Positions 16,265 to 26,661 are shown, counted from the stretch's first letter. The stretch: DNA of 64,000 bases from Croceivirga sp. (GCA_028281025.1 JANQKR010000031.1:1-64000); one strand, 5' to 3'. The notes: generated by a model not told the origin, from the sequence alone. Numbers and translations are program-made.

Positions 16265-19200
16265 CCCTTATCCATTTTGATGAACTGCAAATAATCAGAG
16301 TTTTTGGCGACCACAATGTGTTCTTGGCCCCGTATGGACATTTTTTCCATATCCTTTACGTCACCAGGGGCATAAAAACCACTTTCCCTGGCAAGAACCG
16401 GGGAGAAATTCCCCTTTCCATCACCGAGAAGAAGAAGACCATTACCTGCATCATTTCTTGGGGTTTCTACTTCCGAGGCGTACAAATTTCCCGCAATAAG
16501 TGCGTCCAGATGTCCGTCTTCGTTAAAATCTTCCACAATGATTTGGTTGATAGCGGACAATTGGGCGTGAATGGGAAGTTGATGCCGTACAAATTTCCCA
16601 TCCTTGTTTTCCAAGAAAACGCTTGCAAATGATTTTACCTGATAGTGAAGGGAATTTTCCAGGGTTTTTTCGGTATACACGTCCTCCAGTGTTGCCCGGG
16701 AAAAAGATTCGTAATCCTTGAATTTATTCTTTATACCAGGCATTTGCTGGGAGGAACATTCCCTGCCCCGCAAGGGAAATTTTTCCCCTTCATTGTAATA
16801 GCTAAGTACAATATCCCCCGTGTTATTGTTATCAAAATCATTGAAGTAAATGTCAAAGGTTTCTTCCTCCGTAGCCTTGTATTTATAATTGAGGCCCAAA
16901 TTCCCCACGATGAAATCCAAATCCCCGTCCCCATCAAAATCCCCCGGCTTAATACTGAACCACCATCCCCTGGAATCTTCAAGCCCCATTTTTTCGGTGA
17001 CATCGGAAAAGTAACCATTGTCATTTTTAAGAATGGTGATAGGCATCCATTCCCCGGTCAAGACCAGGTCTGTCCAGCCATCCTGGTCAATATCTGTCCA
17101 ACTGGCATCGGTAACCATCCCAATTCCCTCAAGAAAAGGGGCAATTTTTGGAGTGGCATTCAGGAACTTCACATTACCGTCACCACTAACATTCTCGAGC
17201 AAATAGCTATTTGCCGGAACTGGGTAATTTCCCGGGACAAGTCGTCCGGAAACAAATAAATCCAAATCCCCATCCTTATCAAAATCGTGGCTATGTACCC
17301 TGGAACTACTGGTCAGCATTGTGGGCAAAGCTTCCGTACTTTTGGTAAAATTCCCCTTTCCATCATTTAGGTATAGGCGATCTTGTAGTTCTTTGGCGTT
17401 GGTTTCATATTCATTGCCCCCACTGGCAATATAGATATCGTTATCGCCATCACCTTCGGCATCAAAAATATGAATGCCCATATCTTCGGATATTCTGTCC
17501 ATTTCAAAGGGTTGGGGTTCTTTTAGCACAAAACCTTCATGGGTTTGCATATAAACAGCGGTGGTAAAACCATAGGCGCCCCCTACCACTAAATCTTCGA
17601 GGCCGTTATTGTCCAAGTCCCCCACAGCAATGTTGGGACCGAACATGGAGGTTTGGTGGGGCAGTAAAATCTCCTCAATAAAATCATTGTAGTTGTTGTC
17701 CCTATAGAAATGTTCTACAACGGTTGTGGAATCTTTTTGGGTTTCGAACAATTTCGGAATTGTGTGGTTTCCAGTGTTCTTGGGATCCTCTGCCTTCTTA
17801 TGATCCAGAGTTAGGGTGGTATTCGCTTTAATCTTGGATACCAGTTGTTGTCTTTGGTCCGGCCAGATAATTTGAAGGGAATCAGCCATTACAACATTGC
17901 CCAATCCAAAGTGTAGTTGTGGGGCAACAGAGGATTGAAAACCTCTGGTCAGTGTTAATTCTTGGTACTGTAGTTCCCCATTGTTGAATAACATTACCTT
18001 GGCGCCAAGGCCATTTTTATTCTGCTCCGGCCCATTCAATTTTACAGTGAGGTGGTTGCTATTGTTAGAACTGGTATTTTCAAAAATGGAGGCAACATCG
18101 TCAATATTATTGGTCACAATTTCCAAATCACCGTCATTGTCCAGGTCCACATATACGGAACCGTTGGAGAACCCTTTATGTTCAATGCCCCATTCCTTGT
18201 TCACTCTTTTAAAGGTGAGATCACGATTATTTTTTAAGGCGTAATTGTCTATTTTTTCAGAAGGAATTTCCAAAGCCTTGTTAAGGGTGCTATCTTTTGG
18301 AATACCTTTTTTTTCTATTTCCAAAAAGAAATCACGATTGTTTATTTCCCGGCGTGTCCCATTGGAGATAAAAATATCCTTCCATCCGTCATTGTCCAAA
18401 TCGGCAAATAATGGTCCCCAACTCCAATCTGTGGATGATACCCCTGCAATTCGCGATATATTGCTAAAGTCCGGTAGGGTATCCAATAAATTACCATTGT
18501 TCAACTGGAGGCTGTTCTGCATATATTGGTAATGGAACCCTGCATTTACGGTACTCCAAAACAGGTCTGGATTCATACTGGCCATATTGGCCTTTGCACG
18601 GCGGTTGATTTGTGCGGTCATATCCACTTGAAGGATATCCGGTAATGCATCATTGTTAAAATCTGCAATATCGACCCCCATACCATAAAATGAAATGTTC
18701 TTTGTGGTCTGCCTTACCACATCGGAGAAGGAACCATCCTTGTTATTGATGAACATATAGTCCGGTGTGCTAAAATCATTGGAAACATAAAGATCGGGCC
18801 ATCCATCTTTGTTTATATCGGCAACTGTTGCACTTAAGGACAGACCAAAAGTCTTTAGTCCGGCCTCTTCGGTAACATCCACAAATGTTTCCCCTTCTTT
18901 TTTGAACAAACGATCTGTTTCCAGGGGTTTGGGACTGTATTGCTTAAAACGATAGAAATAATTGGGGGCATTAAAAGGCGTTGGCGGGTAGTTGGCCACA
19001 TATAGGTCTAAATCCCCGTCCAAATCGTAATCAAAAAAAGTGGCTTGGACACTATTGCTGGGATCATCTATACCATAGGCGTTGCCTTGTTCGGAAAAGG
19101 TGTTGTCCCCATTATTGATAAACAATTGGTTTTCCTTTGGGCCAAATTTGCCGCCAACGGAACAATAAATGTCCAGGAAACCATCATTGTTGATATCGAC

Positions 19201-19572
19201 CATTGTGGTTCCGGTATACCATCTATTATCTCCCGAAACACCTGCTGTTTCACTGATGTCCTCAAACTGTAGGTTTCCTTTGTTCAGATATAGCTTATTG
19301 GGCACCATATTTCCCGTAAAATACAGATCGATCAATCCGTCATTATTGATGTCCCCTGCAGAAATGCCCCCTCCCATATAAATATAGGCGTAGGTAAAGT
19401 AGTTGAGGGAATCATTTTCGGTTAGATTGTTTGAAAATGTAACCCCGGTCTGCGAGGGGGTCAATTTCTTAAAGATGGCAGTCTCTTTGGAAACACTTTT
19501 TTCCTTGTTGCAGCTACCTATAAAAACAATGCATATGAGGAGAAGGGCACTTCTCCAAAAAAAGTTGACCAT
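16255..19572 (-). CDS. VCBS/FG-GAP repeat lipoprotein with UnbV/ASPIC domain
   Basis: A 1105-residue exported lipoprotein (lipobox near FIGSC, about Cys20). It contains many FG-GAP/VCBS units with the Asp-rich calcium-binding pattern DxNxDGxxDL (for example DINNDGLIDLY, DFDGDGDLDF) that form beta-propellers. Between two propeller blocks is an UnbV/ASPIC domain (HLTVKLNGPEQNKNGLGAKV, later LHFGLG). Proteins of this kind are common companions of SusC/SusD operons in marine Bacteroidota, with no proven role; surface binding is plausible. The ATG at 19572 is chosen because the upstream in-frame ATGs overlap a terminator hairpin and spoil the signal peptide. A terminator separates it from the repeat lipoprotein upstream, so it may have its own promoter or depend on read-through. 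Confidence 0.9.
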   Translation of the reverse strand: MVNFFWRSALLLICIVFIGSCNKEKSVSKETAIFKKLTPSQTGVTFSNNLTENDSLNYFTYAYIYMGGGISAGDINNDGLIDLYFTGNMVPNKLYLNKGNLQFEDISETAGVSGDNRWYTGTTMVDINNDGFLDIYCSVGGKFGPKENQLFINNGDNTFSEQGNAYGIDDPSNSVQATFFDYDLDGDLDLYVANYPPTPFNAPNYFYRFKQYSPKPLETDRLFKKEGETFVDVTEEAGLKTFGLSLSATVADINKDGWPDLYVSNDFSTPDYMFINNKDGSFSDVVRQTTKNISFYGMGVDIADFNNDALPDILQVDMTAQINRRAKANMASMNPDLFWSTVNAGFHYQYMQNSLQLNNGNLLDTLPDFSNISRIAGVSSTDWSWGPLFADLDNDGWKDIFISNGTRREINNRDFFLEIEKKGIPKDSTLNKALEIPSEKIDNYALKNNRDLTFKRVNKEWGIEHKGFSNGSVYVDLDNDGDLEIVTNNIDDVASIFENTSSNNSNHLTVKLNGPEQNKNGLGAKVMLFNNGELQYQELTLTRGFQSSVAPQLHFGLGNVVMADSLQIIWPDQRQQLVSKIKANTTLTLDHKKAEDPKNTGNHTIPKLFETQKDSTTVVEHFYRDNNYNDFIEEILLPHQTSMFGPNIAVGDLDNNGLEDLVVGGAYGFTTAVYMQTHEGFVLKEPQPFEMDRISEDMGIHIFDAEGDGDNDIYIASGGNEYETNAKELQDRLYLNDGKGNFTKSTEALPTMLTSSSRVHSHDFDKDGDLDLFVSGRLVPGNYPVPANSYLLENVSGDGNVKFLNATPKIAPFLEGIGMVTDASWTDIDQDGWTDLVLTGEWMPITILKNDNGYFSDVTEKMGLEDSRGWWFSIKPGDFDGDGDLDFIVGNLGLNYKYKATEEETFDIYFNDFDNNNTGDIVLSYYNEGEKFPLRGRECSSQQMPGIKNKFKDYESFSRATLEDVYTEKTLENSLHYQVKSFASVFLENKDGKFVRHQLPIHAQLSAINQIIVEDFNEDGHLDALIAGNLYASEVETPRNDAGNGLLLLGDGKGNFSPVLARESGFYAPGDVKDMEKMSIRGQEHIVVAKNSDYLQFIKMDKGKP

Positions 19573-19624
19573 AATTGAAAATTGGATAAAATAAAGGTAA
19601 GGACTGTAGTATTTAAAACAAAAA

Positions 19625-19645
19625 CAGGGCATTGAAAATGCCCTG
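19625..19645 (-). terminator. terminator between the repeat lipoprotein and VCBS/UnbV genes
   Basis: CAGGGCATT and AATGCCCTG pair around GAA; read leftward it is followed by TTTTTGTTTT. It ends most transcription from susC2-susD2-lipoprotein. Confidence 0.75.
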
Positions 19646-19764
19646 TCCATTAGCTAAACTTAAACTAAAAACTCAACTAAACTTAAACTTATAATCGAAA
19701 CTTCGATTGTTTATTAACAACAAGACCTTATGATCACATTACTGATTTAGGGTCTTTTGCAAAT

Positions 19765-21189
19765 CTAATTTTTGTTCACTTGAATTGAATTTGAAAGGGC
19801 AAAACACCCACCCAAATCGCCTACACTGTTGAAAACGGAAAGCCCTACAAGACTGTCTTCATAGCTCATGTGCCAGATAAAGCATTCGGGACCAACATTA
19901 ATGTTTTCAAAGTTGATGGCTTCGAGTTCTGCAAGGGTTGCAGGCAATGCCAAAATGATTCCCGAATTGTCGGTAACCACCCAAGTAGTGTTACTGCCAC
20001 TTACATTCGCATCATCCAACTCAATATCGGAAACAAAGTCTGGTGTCCCATCATCTACAAAGTTGAATGGACCACCGGTAATGGTACCTGCATTGTTATC
20101 TGACTCCGTTCGCACAACTTCCAAAGCATTTGAAAGTGCAAAACAACCAACCATTTCTGTGGCATTCTGATCTACTTCGAGCCCGAAAATTCCATCTTCA
20201 TAGCGAATGTTCCAAATCAAACGGGTACTACCTCCTGCTTCATCAAAGTCTATGGCTTCAACTTCGGCAATGGAGCTGGGAAGGCTGAGTATTTTACCTG
20301 CATCATCGGTAATGATCCAAGAGCTGTTTGTTCCTACCGCTTCGCTTACGTCTATGGCAAGGCCGCTAACATTGTCGGCATCTCCATCATTGATACAGAA
20401 AGAATACGGACCGCCAGAAATTGTGGCGGCACTTACTTCAGAAACACTTCGCGAGACGGCTATGGAATTTGATAGGCTGAAACATCCACTAATGGCCGTT
20501 GCGTCAGAACCTACGGTAAGACCGCTAATACCTGCTTCATATCTAATGTTCCAGATCAAACGGTCACCGGCATCCCCTTCATTGAAATCGAATTCCTCAA
20601 GATCGCCCAAGGTTTCTGGAAGTGCCAATATAGTAGCTGCACCGTCTGTTATGATCCACGATTCATTACTACCGGAAGCTCCCCCATCATCTATCCCAAT
20701 CCTACTTACATTATCTGGGTTCCCATCGATGCAAAAGGCAAAAGGTCCACCACTGAGCACTACGGCCCCAGTAGCATTTCTATTCACTTCTATTGCGTTT
20801 TGGGAGAGGTCAAAATCACCTTCAAGATTTGCCAAATCCTGACCAACTTCAAGGTTGACGACCGAAGAATTGGAAGATAGATACCAAATCAATCGGGTTC
20901 CTGGATCACCAGTGTCAAAATTGATGGCCTCTACATCAGCCGTACTTGCGGGTAGGCTTAGTATCATATTATCGGTATCCGTTACAATCCAGGTGCTGGT
21001 CGACCCCCCACTTGAACCTTCGCTAATGGCAATACCACTTACATTATCCGCTACCCCATCATTTACACAGAATGTAAATGGGCCTCCGGTGATGTTGCCA
21101 TCAAAGATTGGGGAGTTATTACCGTCGTCGTCGTCACAGCCTACGAGCAAGAGGGCAACAATTATAGTTTTTATAAAAATATTTCTCAT
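19765..21189 (-). CDS. lipoprotein of four ~110-residue repeats in a susCD operon
   Basis: A 474-residue lipoprotein with lipid Cys18 (LLLVGC) followed by an Asp/Asn linker. The rest is four tandem copies of one domain (about 33-140, 141-250, 251-362, 363-474). Each copy has GGPFxFC(I/V), DNVS, SWI(I/V)TD, ILxLP, a conserved acidic strand, RLIWxxxYE and GCFxLSNxIxVxR. Cysteines vary: repeats 2 and 3 have the FC and GCF pair, repeat 1 has only the first, repeat 4 has GCF plus a different Cys in ECFIW. I have no family name for this domain. Its place after susC and susD is where SusE/SusF-like glycan-binding proteins usually sit, so surface binding is inferred. The start is set at MRNIF, which gives the proper signal peptide; upstream in-frame codons do not. 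Confidence 0.85.
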   Translation of the reverse strand: MRNIFIKTIIVALLLVGCDDDDGNNSPIFDGNITGGPFTFCVNDGVADNVSGIAISEGSSGGSTSTWIVTDTDNMILSLPASTADVEAINFDTGDPGTRLIWYLSSNSSVVNLEVGQDLANLEGDFDLSQNAIEVNRNATGAVVLSGGPFAFCIDGNPDNVSRIGIDDGGASGSNESWIITDGAATILALPETLGDLEEFDFNEGDAGDRLIWNIRYEAGISGLTVGSDATAISGCFSLSNSIAVSRSVSEVSAATISGGPYSFCINDGDADNVSGLAIDVSEAVGTNSSWIITDDAGKILSLPSSIAEVEAIDFDEAGGSTRLIWNIRYEDGIFGLEVDQNATEMVGCFALSNALEVVRTESDNNAGTITGGPFNFVDDGTPDFVSDIELDDANVSGSNTTWVVTDNSGIILALPATLAELEAINFENINVGPECFIWHMSYEDSLVGLSVFNSVGDLGGCFALSNSIQVNKN

Positions 21190-21259
21190 TCTAAAGTTTT
21201 TTTGTGTTTGCAATAAATTGGTTATCTCTTGGAAAGACGAAATGCACAAATGACGATGT

Positions 21260-21289
21260 CATTCCATCGAGCAATTGCTCGATGGAATG
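21260..21289. repeat. 30-base perfect palindrome inside the operon
   Basis: Two exact 15-base arms meet at CAATTG. It lies 46 bases after the susD2 stop and 71 bases before the repeat lipoprotein. Read leftward no T-run follows, so it should not terminate strongly; it could stabilise the 3' end of susCD mRNA or lower downstream expression. Confidence 0.7.
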
Positions 21290-21334
21290 ATTGTTAAAGA
21301 AAACCGTCAGTTTTTTCATCTTCTAGAAGTTCAA

Positions 21335-23062
21335 CTAGTAACCTGGATTTTGTATTAGGACCCCATTGCTCAAATCAATCGAGGTAAGGGGTATTGGTAA
21401 TAAATCAAATCGGGGTTGATACGCATTCACCTTAGGGCCAAAATTCGTAATGGTACGTGTTTCATTGGCGTAGTATTCGGTGAGAACCTCTTGGGTTACA
21501 CCCCAACGTCTTAAATCGAACAATCGATGCCCTTCCATGGCCAATTCCACACGTCTTTCAAAGCGAACGGCGTCCCTGGCAAATCCTGCATCGGGGAAAG
21601 CGGCGTACAAGCCCACTTGATAATTGGCGGCGGGTCCGCTGCCGTCCACTGCCTGAACTACGGAAGTGTTGGCCGCCCTATCCCTAACTTGATTTACATA
21701 GTTTAAGGCTGTGGCCAGATCGCCGGATTCCACTGCTGCTTCGGCCGCCATTAACAGTACGTCCGCATAACGAATGACATTGTAATTTACCCCGGAGTGT
21801 TCTTGTCCCCAAGCGCCTAATCCTCTATTGTCTCCCACTTCACTGGACTGATAAACATTTTTCTTAGGTAGGTAAGGGCCAGAAATATCATTAAAATTCG
21901 CCCGTATCCATTCTTTACCAACGTGCTCCCCGAAACCATTGAAATCTATTCCCCTTCGTCCTACGGTATAATCCAATCTTGGATCTACTGGAGTACTGGT
22001 GTCAGGGGTAAAGGATTCGGCACTATTGATGCCATAGTCATTTAAGAAATCACTGTCATTGAAAGCATCAAATAGGGGCAAGCCATTGGCGTCTACCCTA
22101 AAGGCGTTGGCCAGGTCAATGGAGGGTTGGTAAAAACCACAGCAGGAACCAAAAGGTCCACCGCCGGGGAAGTTCAACGTACCTCCGCGATTTCCATTAA
22201 CGGACTGCGCGTCATCTGAAGCAAATTGGATGGCGAATACGGACTCTGGGCCGTTTTCACCGGACGCATTAAAGTTATCCAAAAACTCAGGATTTAATGA
22301 AAACTCCCCACTGTTGATGACCGCTGTCAACTCGGTCAATGCAGCGCCCCAATCGGATTGGTACAAATGGGCCTTTCCTAAATAAGCCCTGGCAACAACC
22401 GCAGTTGGTCTTCCAGCATCGGGTTGATCAGCTCTGGTGGCAGGCAGGTTTTCAATGGCAAACTGGAAATCACCTTCTATCTGTTCCCAAGCTGGACCGG
22501 AATTTGGCTGACTGAACTCCAATGCTTCATAATTCTCAACGCTTACAATGGCAACGTTGCCAAAGATTTTGGTCAACTCAAAATAGTAATGGCCCCTAAG
22601 AAAACGAGCCTCTCCTTCTTGGTTCAAAAGGGTTTGGACTTCAGTTGGGCCCAGTTCGGATTGGTCAATACCACGTATCACCGAAATCACGGCGTTCGCC
22701 CTATTCACACCGGCATACAGGGCAGTAAATTTGGCCCTAAAGTAATCGTTGGCCGTTTGCCAGTCGTTCGTCTCTATTTGGAACAGTTCAATCTGATCTC
22801 CATCGGTACTTCCTTTGTGGGCGTCATCGGAAATCACATCAAACCACCAGTTATCCCCGCCTACGGCGAATTGATTTCCCTTGTTGTTACTGCGCCAACC
22901 GTCCAGTACGCCATACGCACCTGTTAATAACAAATCCACTCCTTGTGGGTTGGCCAAGTTCTCATCACTGAGCGCCCCTATGGCCGGGGTATTGGAAAAT
23001 TCATCTCCGCACGAAATAATCCCGAAGAGAATTGCGATTAAATAAATAAACTTCTTTTTCAT
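21335..23062 (-). CDS. susD: SusD/RagB-family glycan-binding lipoprotein (second pair)
   Basis: A 575-residue SusD-like lipoprotein with lipobox GIISC (Cys18). It keeps the family landmarks: ARFLRGHYYFELTKIFG (about 135-151), VARAYLGKAHLY, NVIRYADVLLMAAEA and the C-terminal RFERRVELAMEGHRLFDLRRWG, where the ERR.ELA.EGHR.FDLRRWG signature is typical of RagB/SusD. It starts four bases after susC2. It should bind substrate over the SusC barrel at the cell surface. Confidence 0.95.
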   Translation of the reverse strand: MKKKFIYLIAILFGIISCGDEFSNTPAIGALSDENLANPQGVDLLLTGAYGVLDGWRSNNKGNQFAVGGDNWWFDVISDDAHKGSTDGDQIELFQIETNDWQTANDYFRAKFTALYAGVNRANAVISVIRGIDQSELGPTEVQTLLNQEGEARFLRGHYYFELTKIFGNVAIVSVENYEALEFSQPNSGPAWEQIEGDFQFAIENLPATRADQPDAGRPTAVVARAYLGKAHLYQSDWGAALTELTAVINSGEFSLNPEFLDNFNASGENGPESVFAIQFASDDAQSVNGNRGGTLNFPGGGPFGSCCGFYQPSIDLANAFRVDANGLPLFDAFNDSDFLNDYGINSAESFTPDTSTPVDPRLDYTVGRRGIDFNGFGEHVGKEWIRANFNDISGPYLPKKNVYQSSEVGDNRGLGAWGQEHSGVNYNVIRYADVLLMAAEAAVESGDLATALNYVNQVRDRAANTSVVQAVDGSGPAANYQVGLYAAFPDAGFARDAVRFERRVELAMEGHRLFDLRRWGVTQEVLTEYYANETRTITNFGPKVNAYQPRFDLLPIPLTSIDLSNGVLIQNPGY

Positions 23063-23066
23063 CTTT

Positions 23067-26000
23067 TTACAATTTTAAATTTACACCTAACAAAAATATC
23101 TGCGGTACCGGAAACGTATCTTCATCAATACCAATGGTGAAAGCGGAATTGACATCACCGGAGGGTAAAATTTCCGGATCGATACCATCATAACCGGTTA
23201 TCGTAAACAAGTTACTGGCATTTGCATAAACACGCAAACTGGATACTCCCCAAGAGTCAGTTAATCTACTGGGCAGGGTATATCCCACTACTAGGTTCCT
23301 TAATCGGACAAAAGAACCATCTTCAACAAAGAAAGAACTAGGGTTGGTTTCACCGTTCAATAAGGTAAAGCTTAGCCCAGGCTGTGAACCGTTGGGATTG
23401 GTTACTGGATTAAAGGCATCCAATACCCGTGCGTTTCTATTTCCATCCGGGAAGGTGGGGAAGTCCGTAAAAATTCGGTCATAATTGTAAATGTCATTTC
23501 CGGCAACTCCACTAAAGAAGACACTGAAGTCCCAATTCTTATAGGAACCATTCAAATTTAAACCAAATGAAACGTCTGGAGTGGGGTCCCCTATAAAATC
23601 ACGGTCATCATCGGTAATGACTCCGTCACCATCCAAATCCTTGTATCGTATTCTTCCGACCCCTGCGGCATTGGATGCAAAACCTTGATCGGGTCCCACG
23701 GCTACTTCCGCTTCACTTCTATAAATTCCATCGGCAACCCGGCCAAAGAAAGAGGAAATGGCCTCCCCTTCTTGCGTTCGGGTAATGGGTCCGCCCCTGA
23801 AGGAATCCCCTACGATGAAACCTTCCAAATCGGTGACCTCGTTACTGACCGTTGACATATTGAAGTCAACACCAAAGTTGAAATCATTTCCTATGTTGCC
23901 CTGGTACGAAATATTTAAATCAATTCCCGAATTCTCAACATTTCCCCGATTGACAAAGAAATCATCTGCATCAATGGCGGTATCATTAAGAATGGTTTCG
24001 TCCTGAACGATAAGGTCTTGGGTGGTAATTTGATAATACTCCAAGGATACGGAAAGACTATTGTCAAAAAATCCGAGTTCAGCACCAATGTTAAAGGTTT
24101 CACTCGTTTCCCATTGTATATCTGGATTGGCGACACCGGACAATATTGCCCCCTGTCTTAAATTGGTACCCCCATTAAAAACGTAATCGGCAACTACATT
24201 GTTTAGGCTGTTGACGTTAATTCCAGGGTTGTCCACAGGCAATTCTTGATTACCCAATTGACCCCATGATGCTTTCAACTTCAATCGGTTGACAATTCCA
24301 TCTTGTGGAAAGAAATCCTCATTGCTCAAGACCCAACCTCCACTGAATGCTGGAAATACACCACTTTGGTTGTCCCCTAAAAATCGTGAGGAACGGTCCC
24401 TTCTGAGCGTGGCACTTACCAAGTATCTATCGGAATAAGAGTAGTTTATCGATCCAAAAACCGAGGATAGGGTATTGATAAAGGCAAAGGTGTCTTCTGG
24501 ATCTACCAGGGGCGCACCTGATGCATTTTCCAATAGATAGAAATCGGGATCTTCGGAAAGAAAACCTGTTGCCAATACTTCCAAGCTTCGCCCGGTATTT
24601 TCAACCGCTTCCAGACCTATTAAAGCATTGATACTATGGTCCCCAAAGTTCTTAACATAGTTTAAGGTATTGGTCCATATCCAACTTTGGGTCTGTTGGG
24701 TCCTTTCCGTAAGGGTATTGGTAGCTCTAGGTTCTGGAGATTCAGGATCCAGTGCCAAAAAGTCCCTTTGGTTAAGAATACTGATATTTCCACCGATACT
24801 GGTTTTGAGGGTCAGGCCATCGGCAAGCTGTAAACTGGCATAGACATCCCCGATCAACCGTGTTTCCCTGAAAAAGTCGTCGGCATTCCTTGCCAGGTTT
24901 GCCACAGGGTTTTCAGCATTGGAGAGGCCATTGGCATTGCTATAACCACCGGCAAAACGGCCCAAATTATCCCTAACGGGAACCAAGGGGCTCAATCGCA
25001 GGGCCATTTGTGTTTCACTTGCCCCCACATTCTGCGAATTGCTGTACGATGCGTTAAAGTGCTCTCCTATAGTCAAGCGTTTTCCAATTTTAAACTCTGA
25101 ATTTAGACGTATTTGGCCTCGTTCAAAACCAGTGTCCAATTGAATACCTTCCCGATTCAAGTAGCCGAAAGTCGCAGAGAATTTGGAAGTTTCATTACCA
25201 TTGGAGAATGTTGCCGAAATATTTTGTGTTGGAGCAGTTCTAAAAATCTCATCCAACCACCTGGTGCCCCCTGGCCTTACCGGGGCCACAACCTCTTCCC
25301 CAGTGCCCAAAAACTCCACGCCCAATAATTGTGAAGGTACCTGTGGTGGCCCTCCATTGGGGAAGTATTGGGGATGACGAATACCGGCTGGGTCCTCGCC
25401 GTTACGAATGGCATCATTCGTTAAACTTTCAAAGAAAACGTTTCCTAACTGCTCCGCATTTAAGATATCCGGTAGCCGATTGGCCCTGGAAAAACCAGTG
25501 GAGATATCCACGTTTACGGAGAGTTTGTTCTGGTTGTAATTACCACCTTTGGTAGTTATAATAATAACCCCATTGGATGCCCTTGCCCCATAAATGGAGG
25601 CAGCACCATCTTTTAACACGTTAATTTGGGAGATATCCTGAGGGTTGATGGTATTCAGAATATTGGGGTCCTGTGTTTGCGCCCCATCAATAATGTACAG
25701 TGGGTTGTTGTTGTTGGGTGTTCCCAAACCACGGATACGTACGATCGGTGCAGCCCCTGGGTTACCGGCATTTGTAATGTTAACACCGGTTGCCCTACCT
25801 TCCAAGGCTTCTGCTATATTGACCAAAGGCTGTTTTGTGGCCTCGGAAATATCTACCGAAGCAACGGCTCCCGTTAAGTCTCCCCTGGTTTGAGCCTGGT
25901 AACCTACGATCACCACCTCATCCAACTTATTGGCATCTTCCGTCAATTGCACGTCGATGGTGCTTTGCCCATTGACAGGTATCTCCTGGGTGGCGAAACC

Positions 26001-26324
26001 GATATAACTGAACACTAAAACCGCATCCGAATCAGCAGTGATGGTATAGTTTCCGTCAAAATCGGTCTGTGTACCATTGGTGGTTCCTTTGACGATGACA
26101 TTTGCCCCAGGCAAGGGAGCGCCATCTGAATCCGTTACCGTACCTGAAACGGTGGTTTGCAATGGCAATAGACCATTACTGTTCGTTTTTGTTTTGGCTT
26201 GTAGCACCTGAACCCCAAAAACCATTAGCATTGCCAAGACCCCTTTCAGGAGCAATTTTGACAATGTTCTGGTCTTTTTCTTCAAGCTGAAAAAGCCAAG
26301 TTCAATGGATTGTTTCATAATCAT
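23067..26324 (-). CDS. susC: SusC/RagA-family TonB-dependent transporter (second pair)
   Basis: A 1085-residue outer-membrane transporter. The N-terminus is long, with a signal segment about 22-43 after a basic stretch; the mature part opens with a carboxypeptidase-regulatory domain (VSGTVTDSDGAPLPGANVIVKG, about 59-80 in part). Next come the LDEVVIVGYQ TonB region, a plug with NPLYIIDGAQ and VLKDGAASIYGARASNGVI, and the beta-barrel to ...LGVNLKL. It is the first gene of a leftward operon and divergent from an AraC regulator 337 bases away. Substrate is likely a sulfated glycan, inferred from the nearby sulfatase. Confidence 0.95.
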   Translation of the reverse strand: MIMKQSIELGFFSLKKKTRTLSKLLLKGVLAMLMVFGVQVLQAKTKTNSNGLLPLQTTVSGTVTDSDGAPLPGANVIVKGTTNGTQTDFDGNYTITADSDAVLVFSYIGFATQEIPVNGQSTIDVQLTEDANKLDEVVIVGYQAQTRGDLTGAVASVDISEATKQPLVNIAEALEGRATGVNITNAGNPGAAPIVRIRGLGTPNNNNPLYIIDGAQTQDPNILNTINPQDISQINVLKDGAASIYGARASNGVIIITTKGGNYNQNKLSVNVDISTGFSRANRLPDILNAEQLGNVFFESLTNDAIRNGEDPAGIRHPQYFPNGGPPQVPSQLLGVEFLGTGEEVVAPVRPGGTRWLDEIFRTAPTQNISATFSNGNETSKFSATFGYLNREGIQLDTGFERGQIRLNSEFKIGKRLTIGEHFNASYSNSQNVGASETQMALRLSPLVPVRDNLGRFAGGYSNANGLSNAENPVANLARNADDFFRETRLIGDVYASLQLADGLTLKTSIGGNISILNQRDFLALDPESPEPRATNTLTERTQQTQSWIWTNTLNYVKNFGDHSINALIGLEAVENTGRSLEVLATGFLSEDPDFYLLENASGAPLVDPEDTFAFINTLSSVFGSINYSYSDRYLVSATLRRDRSSRFLGDNQSGVFPAFSGGWVLSNEDFFPQDGIVNRLKLKASWGQLGNQELPVDNPGINVNSLNNVVADYVFNGGTNLRQGAILSGVANPDIQWETSETFNIGAELGFFDNSLSVSLEYYQITTQDLIVQDETILNDTAIDADDFFVNRGNVENSGIDLNISYQGNIGNDFNFGVDFNMSTVSNEVTDLEGFIVGDSFRGGPITRTQEGEAISSFFGRVADGIYRSEAEVAVGPDQGFASNAAGVGRIRYKDLDGDGVITDDDRDFIGDPTPDVSFGLNLNGSYKNWDFSVFFSGVAGNDIYNYDRIFTDFPTFPDGNRNARVLDAFNPVTNPNGSQPGLSFTLLNGETNPSSFFVEDGSFVRLRNLVVGYTLPSRLTDSWGVSSLRVYANASNLFTITGYDGIDPEILPSGDVNSAFTIGIDEDTFPVPQIFLLGVNLKL

Positions 26325-26661
26325 GTAGTTTAATTAAGTTATGTTAATTCTTGTGGTGGTCGTTGCAATGAAATGCAATCCCGTTAGAGTAAGTGATAAA
26401 ATTATACATTGTTGTAACACTCAACATATACTATTTTGTCATTTTATTGTATTATTATTATTTCTTTAACATTTGGTAAATTTTAACACCGGAACCGCCA
26501 TAATTTTGTAATTGTGCAATGAAACTGTTAAAAAAGTGGGTAGACCACGTGTGGGGTTCAATCAAAAATTAATTCAACAATGTAGGTCTGATTGAATCAA
26601 TCAGTTTTCTTTGAAATTGAAAATATGTAAGAAATTATAGTATTGATAAAAAAGTATAATA
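26325..26661. promoter_or_regulatory. divergent control region between susC2 and the AraC gene
   Basis: A 337-base A/T-rich gap. TGCAAT occurs twice in direct repeat (26365-26370, 26374-26379), one turn of DNA apart including the spacer, and could be an AraC-type site. TAATTTTG at 26501-26508 matches the TAnnTTTG -7 box for the rightward gene, with TTTG 25 bases upstream, a little too far. CACGTG lies near 26557. None is proven. Confidence 0.35.

Noticed and set aside
16645-17259. + strand open frame of 204 codons inside the VCBS/UnbV gene
   Set aside because: Antisense to repeated Asp/Gly-rich coding; no domain or start context.
20207-20842. Long + strand open frame (211 codons) across the repeat lipoprotein
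   Set aside because: It is antisense to a clear four-repeat coding region; its length follows from codon bias of the real gene.
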